Positions 32,890 to 38,935 of a stretch of DNA of 38,935 bases are shown here, piece after piece. The DNA is from Candidatus Poribacteria bacterium (lineage in GTDB: Bacteria > Poribacteria > WGA-4E > WGA-3G), in contig PYJC01000064.1 in assembly GCA_003635255.1 (NCBI GenBank), positions 1 to 38,935 on the forward strand, given 5' to 3'. Under the pieces are notes generated by a model. It saw nothing but the letters and a program-made list of their open reading frames with translations, ran no database searches and was not told the DNA's origin. How positions within the stretch are numbered: the first letter of the stretch is position 1; each line of letters opens with the position of its first letter. The position numbers were made by a program, and so were the translations under genes.

Positions 32890-34314
32890 TTAATGCAGGG
32901 TGGCCATCGGGCGATGCGGGTCGATGAACCTGTTATTCTCATCTTTGCGGCGTGGTTCAGGTAAGGCATCGGTTTTTGCACGCAGCTTTGAGAGTGCATC
33001 GGCATAGACGGGTGTGTCAATCAAGTTGCTCCGTTCATCTGGATCTTTGGAGAGATCAAAGAGTTGTTCGGGCCACCCTTTGTCGTTGTCAAATCGGAAA
33101 TACTTTAAACTGCCCTCTTTGACCATGACAGAGGGTCCATTTTGGGCGCGCCAGAGTTCGCTATACACAGTATCGTGCCAGTCAGGAGCGTTTCCGTCAA
33201 TCAGTGGCACGAGTGAACGTCCATCAAGTTCATCGGGTGCTGAAATCTCTGCTAACTCGCATATAGTTGGAAATAGATCGACCAACGATACATTCTGCTC
33301 AACGACCTTCGGTTCGCGTCCGAATCGCTTCGGTGACCAGATAGAAAGTGGCACCCGTGCCGAAGCCTCGAAGTAACTCTGTTTTTCCCAGAGTCCTTTT
33401 GTACCGAGCATCTCACCGTGGTCAGAGAGGAAAACAATGATAAAATCGTCTAAGACGTTCAAATGTTCGAGTTTCTCAATGACGCGACCAAATTGTGCGT
33501 CCATCCATTCAATCATACCGTAATACGCCGCGGTTGCTCGATGTGCCTGACGGTAGGTTACATCTTCGCCGACGCGGACTCTGAAAAAATCGTCGTATCC
33601 AAATTGTTCGTTCGGTTCCTCAACAATTGGTTCCACCCGTTGCATATAATAGGTAAACAGGTCGAGTGGGCACTGATACGGATAGTGGGGTGCTATAAGG
33701 CTTACTGCCATACAGATCGGATTGTGCTTTGGACGATCGTAAGAGGCGTTGACGAAATACTCCTCAAGGAACAGCAGGGCACCATCTACGTTGTATTGGT
33801 CATGGAGCATCCATTGTCCTAAGCCGGGTTGTGCATCGCGAACCTCTTGGATCACCTTGTTCTGCTTCGGACCTGTACCGGGTTCTCGTTCAACTTGCGC
33901 GTAGTGTTCATCTTTAACAGTGGGATATGGATAACCGTTATTACCGATGATGTCGCGTCCGATCCGTTCCTGCCAGCCGTGCATCACATCCGTTCCGACG
34001 AAGTGCATCTTGCCCGCGCAGCAGGAATAGTACCCGTAATTTCCTAACTGCCCCGGAATCGTTCGGACCTCTGTTGGCATCGGATCGCCGAAATTGAGGC
34101 TGCCGCAGTTGCGTGGATAGAGTCCAGAGAGAAAACTCTGGCGCGCAGGCACACAGATTGGCGAAGGCGTGTAAGCGTTGCGGAAATAGATACCCTCATC
34201 CATAAACCGAGAGAGTGTCGGCGTGCGGATAGCAGTGTCCCCTTCGATCGGCAGGACATCGGGACGGTGTTCGTCGTTGATAAGGAAGAGAATATGCGGT
34301 TTATTTTCTGGCAT
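32890..34314 (-). CDS. Sulfatase (formylglycine type)
   Basis: The 474-residue protein begins HILFLINDEHRPDVL, placing an early metal-binding Asp14. The sulfatase signature is in PICVPARQSFLSGLYPRNCG, with Cys54 in CxPxR as the formylglycine site. Later motifs are FLSDHGEMLGTKGLWEKQSYFE (metal Asp-His) and a C-terminal SNLIDTP-type ending. Substrates may be choline sulfate, sulfated glycans or related esters. No signal peptide is visible, which favours a cytosolic small-molecule substrate. No Shine-Dalgarno precedes the ATG; a 7-bp hairpin lies just upstream. It is the third gene after two tandem phytanoyl dioxygenases, 31 bases downstream of the second. Confidence 0.93.
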   Translation of the reverse strand: MPENKPHILFLINDEHRPDVLPIEGDTAIRTPTLSRFMDEGIYFRNAYTPSPICVPARQSFLSGLYPRNCGSLNFGDPMPTEVRTIPGQLGNYGYYSCCAGKMHFVGTDVMHGWQERIGRDIIGNNGYPYPTVKDEHYAQVEREPGTGPKQNKVIQEVRDAQPGLGQWMLHDQYNVDGALLFLEEYFVNASYDRPKHNPICMAVSLIAPHYPYQCPLDLFTYYMQRVEPIVEEPNEQFGYDDFFRVRVGEDVTYRQAHRATAAYYGMIEWMDAQFGRVIEKLEHLNVLDDFIIVFLSDHGEMLGTKGLWEKQSYFEASARVPLSIWSPKRFGREPKVVEQNVSLVDLFPTICELAEISAPDELDGRSLVPLIDGNAPDWHDTVYSELWRAQNGPSVMVKEGSLKYFRFDNDKGWPEQLFDLSKDPDERSNLIDTPVYADALSKLRAKTDALPEPRRKDENNRFIDPHRPMATLH

Positions 34315-34321
34315 AGGTTAC

Positions 34322-34338
34322 GGCATACGGCGTATGCC
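34322..34338. repeat. Short perfect hairpin before sulfatase start
   Basis: GGCATAC-GGC-GTATGCC forms a 7-bp stem 8 bases upstream of the sulfatase ATG, where a ribosome site would be expected. It may influence translation or be a small dispersed repeat. Confidence 0.5.
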
Positions 34339-34345
34339 TACTACT

Positions 34346-35104
34346 TTAATAAGGGGACATCAACCCTTCTGCCCCCGGGAGAGGCTTTCGCTCAAATTCG
34401 GGTGTAATCCACCTTTCGCCTGGGTCTTTACCGGGTTTATAATATCCATAAACGACTGTCCATCTGGTGTCGCTATCCTGTTTTCTCGGCGTTACGGCGT
34501 GTGCTGCATGCGTCCACATCAGGACGACCGTTCCTGGCGGTACCGATAACGCTTCAATTTCTAACGGTTCACCCGTCTCGGGATGAGTTTTTCCTGCCAA
34601 CCAACCTTCTCGTAATGCTTCATCTGTTGTCGCCTGAATTTTGGGATCTCGGTATAGATGGCTTCCGGGGACTGCCTTCAAACCGCCATCATCTGCCTCA
34701 AATCCATTAACATAGAAAAAGATACGGACAAAACCGTAGCGCGGATCGTCTTCAGCGTATGCGTGGCTATGCCACACGGCACCGCTATTGCCCCCTGGAC
34801 GATTGAGACTCACGCAGTGGTCGTATCGGATTTCTTCACCAAGTACTTCGCGCACGAGTTTAAGCATTTGCGGATGTGGGATCAGGCTTTCGAGGTAACT
34901 ATCGTATTCCGCGGCAAATCGGTTCGGTTCATATCCTTTTTTGCCACCCGGTATCAGCGATTCGACCCGAGCCAACGATTCTGTCAATCGTGCCTGGGCA
35001 TTGATAGTCAGGAGTTTAGGCAGCACAAAATGGCCAACATGATCTAATTCTTTGCGCTCTTTATCACCGAAGGTGTAATCATGAAAAATTGGGTTTGGTG
35101 ACAT
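34346..35104 (-). CDS. Phytanoyl-CoA dioxygenase-family protein 1
   Basis: The 252-residue protein is a PhyH-type Fe(II)/2-oxoglutarate oxygenase. Likely iron ligands are His112 or His114 with Glu118 in WHSHAYAEDD (in place of the usual HxD), and His199 or His202 in MWTHAAHAVTPR, with Arg207 as the oxoglutarate anchor. GGLKAVPGSH is a family hallmark. The substrate is unknown. It is closely related to the next gene upstream, evidently a tandem duplicate, and is followed by the sulfatase gene. All three probably form an operon. Confidence 0.9.
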   Translation of the reverse strand: MSPNPIFHDYTFGDKERKELDHVGHFVLPKLLTINAQARLTESLARVESLIPGGKKGYEPNRFAAEYDSYLESLIPHPQMLKLVREVLGEEIRYDHCVSLNRPGGNSGAVWHSHAYAEDDPRYGFVRIFFYVNGFEADDGGLKAVPGSHLYRDPKIQATTDEALREGWLAGKTHPETGEPLEIEALSVPPGTVVLMWTHAAHAVTPRKQDSDTRWTVVYGYYKPGKDPGERWITPEFERKPLPGAEGLMSPY

Positions 35105-35157
35105 TAAAAATTCCGTTATAAATCGGGGTTAGAAACCGTTCCCAGAAGAGCGTTTGC

Positions 35158-35182
35158 AAAATAGGTAGCAACTTGGGTTATT
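35158..35182 (-). repeat. Post-stop motif copy 3
   Basis: Directly after the stop of the upstream phytanoyl dioxygenase gene the minus strand reads AATAACCCAAGTTGCTACCT followed by ATTTT. It is nearly identical to the copy at 15877-15896. Confidence 0.65.
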
Positions 35183-35971
35183 TTAATAAAGAGACATTAA
35201 CCCTTCTGCGCCGGGAATCGGTTTCCGCTCAAATTCAGGGTTGATCCAGCGTGCACCGGAGGGTCTGCCGGGATTCCGATAGGCGTAGACGACGCACCAG
35301 CGCGTATCGCTATCCTCTTTTCTTGGAGACACAGCATGTGCTGCATGCGTCCACATCAAGGCGACTGTGCCGTGCGGCGCGGATAACGCCTCAATTTCAA
35401 GGGTTTCCCCTGTTTCTGGGTGCTTTCTCCCGACGAGCCAACCTTCGCGCAATGCTTCGTCCGTTCGTCCATGGATTCTTGAATCCCGATAGAGATGACT
35501 TCCGGGGACTGCTTTTAAACCGCCATCGTTCGGTTCAAAGCCGTTAACATAGAAGAAGATACGGACAAAACCCAAACTCGGATCGTCATCTGAGTATCCA
35601 TGGCTGTGCCATCCAATGCCGCCGTTACCGCCGGGTCTGTTCAGACTCACACAATGATCGTATCGGATATTATCGCCCAACACCTTTCGTGCGAGTTCGA
35701 GCATCTGCGGATGTGCAATCAGGCTTTCGAGATAACTGTCGTATTCTGCGGAAAATCGGTTGGGTTCATGTCCTTCCGTTGACGTACGCGAGCGTTCAAG
35801 AATGCGCGACAGCGAACGTGTCAAGTTTTCCTGTGCGTCGGGTGTAAGTACACCGGGCAGAACAAAATGTCCATCCCGATCTAACTTTTCCCGTTCCTGC
35901 TCACCAAACGTGTAGGCATGAAACAGTGAATCTCGCCTGTCAAGACAGGCTTTCAGGGGGTTTTGTGACAT
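35183..35971 (-). CDS. Phytanoyl-CoA dioxygenase-family protein 2 (tandem paralogue)
   Basis: The 262-residue protein is very similar to its downstream neighbour. It shares EPNRF.AEYDSYLESLI, IRYDHCVSLNRPGGN, WHSHGYSDDDP, GGLKAVPGSHLYRD, TDEALREGWL and WTHAAHAVSPR, and the same GAEGLMS.Y ending. The active-site pattern is the same, so function is probably related but substrate may differ. GGGAGG precedes the ATG at 35971 by 8 bases; an upstream in-frame ATG overlaps that site and is rejected. The leader contains a 10-bp hairpin. Confidence 0.92.
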   Translation of the reverse strand: MSQNPLKACLDRRDSLFHAYTFGEQEREKLDRDGHFVLPGVLTPDAQENLTRSLSRILERSRTSTEGHEPNRFSAEYDSYLESLIAHPQMLELARKVLGDNIRYDHCVSLNRPGGNGGIGWHSHGYSDDDPSLGFVRIFFYVNGFEPNDGGLKAVPGSHLYRDSRIHGRTDEALREGWLVGRKHPETGETLEIEALSAPHGTVALMWTHAAHAVSPRKEDSDTRWCVVYAYRNPGRPSGARWINPEFERKPIPGAEGLMSLY

Positions 35972-36002
35972 AAAAACGCCTCCCATTTAGTGATATCTTC
36001 GA

Positions 36003-36070
36003 CAAGACCGAGAGTGCCCACTATTGAACCGGACTCGGTCTTGCCAAACCAACGCAATCTTGGGGTTTGG
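36003..36070. promoter_or_regulatory. Two tandem hairpins in the leader of the PhyH operon
   Basis: CAAGACCGAG (36003-36012) and CTCGGTCTTG (36034-36043) form a perfect 10-bp stem with a 21-base loop. Adjacent, CCAAACC (36044-36050) and GGTTTGG (36064-36070) form a 7-bp stem. They lie between the LamG stop and the PhyH-2 ribosome site. Neither has a T-run on the minus strand, so they may be a structured leader or a dispersed repeat. Confidence 0.6.
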
Positions 36071-36077
36071 GAGTAAA

Positions 36078-36875
36078 TCAATCGGCTTTAATGTCAGCCC
36101 AAGTCGTTGCGAGTTTACCCGAAGGTTCAATATCAGCGGCTGTTTTTAATCCATCATTCATGAGCGTTTCGAGATCATCACCGTCCAACGCTGTATTGAA
36201 GATGGCGACATCGTCAATTATTGCCCCCATAAACGCACCCCACTGACCGTGTTGTCCGGTGGCAAGATAGATACCTATTAAGAAGGGTTTATCAGTTAAC
36301 GGGTTTCTTCCTAAGTTTGGCGTAGTTACACCTTCGCCAATCGAGTCAGCGTCTATGTATATGCCAAAGTCATCACCATCCCAGGTAACGGCAACATGAT
36401 GCCAATTTGTATCTGGTTTCCAAGGTGCATCTATAAAGTGAAGCGTGCCGCCTGGGTCATGCGTGTGATGTCGGATTATATTCGCATCCCACCAAAACCC
36501 AGGAGCCCAATCATCTTTGGTCACAACAGCCATGCCGCCAGCGGGAGCCTTATCTAATTTGACCCAAAGTGCAATGGTGTGTTCACCGCCAACGTTTAAA
36601 GAATCATCGTGAGGGATTTCGACGTAATCGTCCGAGCCGTCAAGACTCAAACCCTTGCCAAATTTGCCATTAACCCATTTTGCACCACCTTCAATATTGG
36701 CATCATTGCCCGTTCCAGAGGAGTCTTCGGCTTTGTTACCATTTCCCTCATCAAAGAGCCACATACCGACGCAATCTCCGAAGTCAATTTTAGCAGAGCT
36801 GATACCTACAAACATCAGGCTCATCACCATTAAACTGACACATAATAGTTTTAACCTTGTAACTGTAAGTTCCAT
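36078..36875 (-). CDS. Secreted LamG/concanavalin-A-like protein
   Basis: The 265-residue precursor has a signal peptide (LLCVSLMVMSLMFVGISSA). A LamG-like jelly-roll domain follows: CVGMWLFDEGNGNKAEDSSG, GKFGKGLSLDGSDDYVEIP, a HTIALWVKLDKAP strand, WHHVAVTWDGDDFGIYIDAD, and GAIIDDVAIFNTALDGDDL. Such domains bind carbohydrate or act as adhesive modules. The C-terminus ends in a short SGKLATTWADIK tail. Many proteins with this plan are found in Poribacteria (established for the phylum's genomes, here by inference). GGAG lies 11 bases before the ATG. Confidence 0.9.
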   Translation of the reverse strand: MELTVTRLKLLCVSLMVMSLMFVGISSAKIDFGDCVGMWLFDEGNGNKAEDSSGTGNDANIEGGAKWVNGKFGKGLSLDGSDDYVEIPHDDSLNVGGEHTIALWVKLDKAPAGGMAVVTKDDWAPGFWWDANIIRHHTHDPGGTLHFIDAPWKPDTNWHHVAVTWDGDDFGIYIDADSIGEGVTTPNLGRNPLTDKPFLIGIYLATGQHGQWGAFMGAIIDDVAIFNTALDGDDLETLMNDGLKTAADIEPSGKLATTWADIKAD

Positions 36876-36977
36876 CTTTTATTATCTCCTTCATCATTCT
36901 CAAAGTCAGTGAATTATCTACTGGCTATTATTGAAAAACGAGTCTCACTCGAACCGAAAATTATCTACTGTATTAGT

Positions 36978-37006
36978 AGTGTATCATGATATACAATCTC
37001 TTTCAA
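36978..37006 (-). promoter_or_regulatory. Candidate promoter for LamG gene
   Basis: On the minus strand TTGAAA (37006-37001) and TACACT (36983-36978) are 17 bases apart in an AT-rich stretch about 100 bases before the LamG start. Confidence 0.35.
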
Positions 37007-37033
37007 ATTAAATCTTGCTATATCGGAACGCAA

Positions 37034-37873
37034 TTATTTCAGTTTAGGTCCCGGATTCCGGTTCCATTTTAGCGGTTCAACGTCGCTTTCACAGACGGGT
37101 GCGAGTTCGGCAATTCGCGCCCAATCGGCATCCGACCAAGCGAGGCTCTGTCGGAGTCTACCGATATGTGCTTGCATTCCTGTAGGTAATAGCGCGAAAA
37201 ACGGGTGATACCAAAGCGTAATGACAGTCCGGTGTTCATCTGATTGATTGCCGTGTGAGGCGTGTAACAGCCGAGAATCGCCGATAACTAAGTCTCCCGC
37301 TTTCACGGGTATGTCAATTTCACCCGAAAAGTGTTGATAGGCAGGATGGTCAGCATCCTCGACGCGCTGGAGTGCTGTGCCGTGAGCATCGGGCAGTATA
37401 TCATGCAGCGGATGCCGATTGAGATGCGAGCCTTTGATTACACGGAGACACCCGTTATAGGGTGTTGTGTCAACCAAATAATACATGAGGAATAGTTGCT
37501 GGGGCAGTGCCGTGTAGCTGCAGGGATCGTTCCAACCCCACCAGTCCTGATGCCAAAACAATGGCGGACTCTGCGGCGGTTTGCTGATGACATACCCCGA
37601 TGACCATTTTGGTCTCAGGAAACCCAAAGCGTCAAGAGCCTGTAATGCACGCGGGTAGACGACCAATTCTGCGAACAGTGGATGCATATACACGCTAATC
37701 ATACTACCAGAGGAGCGATGGGCAGCACGTTCATCTTCAGTTTGTGTGTCAAGTAATTCGTCGGTCACCGTCCGAAGTCGGGCAAGCATCTCTTCCTTCA
37801 ATACATTCTCAATAACACAATAACCGTCAGCGATTAACTGATCATATTTCTCTTTCGGTTTTTCGATCCTCAT
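37034..37873 (-). CDS. Phytanoyl-CoA dioxygenase-family protein 3
   Basis: The 279-residue protein has the canonical PhyH iron site: His108-x-Asp110 in FWHQDWWGWNDP, a distal His (His204 or His207) in DSRLLHASHGNQ, and Arg215 for 2-oxoglutarate in DEHRTVITLW. GCLRVIKGSHL is the family loop. It is clearly distinct from the tandem pair at 34.3-36.0 kb. It follows a methyltransferase gene by 8 bases, with AGGAGC overlapping the end of that gene, so they are probably co-translated and may act on the same metabolite. Confidence 0.93.
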   Translation of the reverse strand: MRIEKPKEKYDQLIADGYCVIENVLKEEMLARLRTVTDELLDTQTEDERAAHRSSGSMISVYMHPLFAELVVYPRALQALDALGFLRPKWSSGYVISKPPQSPPLFWHQDWWGWNDPCSYTALPQQLFLMYYLVDTTPYNGCLRVIKGSHLNRHPLHDILPDAHGTALQRVEDADHPAYQHFSGEIDIPVKAGDLVIGDSRLLHASHGNQSDEHRTVITLWYHPFFALLPTGMQAHIGRLRQSLAWSDADWARIAELAPVCESDVEPLKWNRNPGPKLK

Positions 37874-37881
37874 ATTTGCTC

Positions 37882-38664
37882 CTATCGTTGTCCCTTTTTT
37901 GCCACCACAGAAAATCCGTTATCGTTCTCTGGATCGAAGTCTTCCAGTCTACGCTTTTTGTAGAGATGGAAATCCTCGAATCCCGCCTTTATGAGACAGT
38001 TTTTGAGTTTGTCCGGAGGGAGATGCATGACAGAAAAATCGCACTTGTGGTGTTTATGTGTTTCTAAATCTATCTTAAGCCAAGCACATCTTTCGACATC
38101 ATTACTTTCGTCATACGCACCCCGCTGCAGGACAAATACGTTTTTCTTAATTTCACTTAAATTATCCACTGGAAATTGCTTTTTTATTATTAAAGGATTT
38201 GAATGCACAAAATAGAGTCTGCCGTTAGGTGTGAGTGCTTTGTGAATTCGTTTTAAGAGTGAAATTAAACCTTCTTTGGATTGATAGAAAAACGAACCCT
38301 CGAAGAAAATAGCAGTAAATTTCTCTTCAAAATTCATTTCATTATAGTCACCCAAAATAAACTCAATCTCTAAATTTTCACGTTGCGTAATTTTTTCGGC
38401 TTCAGCAAGAAAGTTAGGTGATAGGTCCATGCCAACAACGTGATAGCCACGCCGTACAAATTCACGCGAATAACTGCCAATTCCGCAACCTGCTTCTAAT
38501 ATTTTGTCATCTTTAGATAGTAACAGTGCCTTTTCATAGAAAGGGAAATGCTTTTCCACAAATTCTGGTGTCTCAAAATTGTAGCTGCCTGGTCCAAGAT
38601 ACCATTCATCATAGACCTCGTGTCCGAAATCGGTCCTAAGAAATTCATTAGCGCGAGTGTTCAT
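37882..38664 (-). CDS. Class I SAM-dependent methyltransferase
   Basis: The 260-residue protein has the SAM-binding motif I ILEAGCGIGSYSREFVRRG, an acidic residue ending strand 2 (VVGMDLSP), motif IV-like region AIFFEGSFFYQ and a LTPNGRLYFVHSNP strand after the LLKRIHKA helix. The substrate is unknown. A strong TAGGAGG lies about 5 bases before the ATG. It is the first gene of a two-gene unit with the third PhyH enzyme. Confidence 0.92.
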   Translation of the reverse strand: MNTRANEFLRTDFGHEVYDEWYLGPGSYNFETPEFVEKHFPFYEKALLLSKDDKILEAGCGIGSYSREFVRRGYHVVGMDLSPNFLAEAEKITQRENLEIEFILGDYNEMNFEEKFTAIFFEGSFFYQSKEGLISLLKRIHKALTPNGRLYFVHSNPLIIKKQFPVDNLSEIKKNVFVLQRGAYDESNDVERCAWLKIDLETHKHHKCDFSVMHLPPDKLKNCLIKAGFEDFHLYKKRRLEDFDPENDNGFSVVAKKGQR

Positions 38665-38935
38665 TTTTCCTCCTAAAATGAGCAGAAAAATAGCACAAAC
38701 TACCTATGTTTTGTCCAATAGTACCAACATTTCATATTGTTTGAAAAGTGCTTTGCAGGCAGTGGAGACGTGTGTTATCATAGGATATAAAGGGTTGATT
38801 CGTATGCCAACGACCTTCTTACCTTCAAAGCAGACCTTTCCTGGGATTGCCAAAAGGTCTCTTCTCAACCGTTTCAGTCCCCGACTTTGAAGCATCTGTG
38901 TCGTCTTTGGGGACGAGTTTTCCGCACCCGCAGAT
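38665..38935. other. Window end, no gene recognised
   Basis: No coding or RNA feature is supported. The methyltransferase promoter presumably lies here; short open frames on both strands have no recognisable family. Confidence 0.5.

Noticed and set aside
38704..38895. Small minus-strand open frame at the window end
   Set aside because: No family, no ribosome site; the overlapping plus-strand frame is equally unsupported.

Overview
The window looks like chromosomal DNA from an uncultured bacterium of the Candidatus Poribacteria / Planctomycetes-like world. That assignment is an inference from gene content, not from a marker gene. The supporting content is: a DUF1501 protein and a cytochrome-c-containing DUF1549/DUF1553 protein; three phytanoyl-CoA-dioxygenase-like proteins beside a sulfatase; a sigma factor fused to WD40 propellers; a LamG protein; and a secreted YWTD/dockerin protein with a C-terminal YPNPFNPETWIPY-type sorting domain. 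Base composition is mixed and many small hairpin repeats lie between genes. No rRNA, tRNA, CRISPR array, transposase or phage gene was seen.

Layout. 1-2.8 kb (+): sulfur-relay-like genes (DsrE-like protein; TusA-OsmC fusion) and a MetE-family methyltransferase. 2.9-7.2 kb: a small DUF4177-like protein (+), then on the minus strand a NicO-like membrane protein, a selenium-binding-protein-56 homologue, a secreted S1/P1-nuclease/phospholipase-C-like zinc enzyme and a DUF362 protein. 7.3-9.2 kb (-): an N-acetylhexosamine kinase and MurQ etherase, a peptidoglycan-recycling pair. 9.6-14.6 kb: a promoter-driven YCF48-like lipoprotein (+), then on the minus strand overlapping DUF4234/DUF2752 membrane genes, an orphan BMP-type binding lipoprotein, gamma-glutamyltransferase and a glutaredoxin-like protein. 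14.9-22.4 kb: a Gfo/Idh/MocA oxidoreductase (+) convergent with the ECF-sigma/14-WD40 fusion (-), then an unknown secreted protein, an MDR dehydrogenase and a class-C beta-lactamase-like hydrolase (all -). 22.5-22.8 kb: a six-unit 55-bp REP-like array. 22.9-29.0 kb (-): DUF1501 and DUF1549/1553 genes separated by a 1.5-kb AT-richer insert holding a membrane-anchored HicA-like toxin, a HicB antitoxin and a polytopic membrane protein. 29.4-30.7 kb (+): a decayed ATPase/nuclease gene and a Nudix hydrolase. 30.9-38.7 kb (-): the secreted YWTD-dockerin protein, sulfatase, two tandem PhyH enzymes, LamG protein, a third PhyH enzyme and a SAM methyltransferase.

How they may work together. The secreted and periplasmic set (sulfatase, DUF1501/1553, LamG, dockerin protein, S1/P1-like enzyme, serine hydrolase) and the intracellular oxidoreductases and PhyH enzymes fit scavenging of complex sulfated or sugar-containing organic matter. 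MurK/MurQ-like proteins recover amino sugars. The DsrE/TusA-OsmC pair suggests persulfide chemistry. The most unusual items are the membrane-fused HicA locus, the sigma factor with two predicted seven-bladed propellers and no membrane segment, the TusA-OsmC fusion, and several families of short repeated hairpins, including a motif (TAACCCAAGTTGCTACC-like) placed directly after stop codons.
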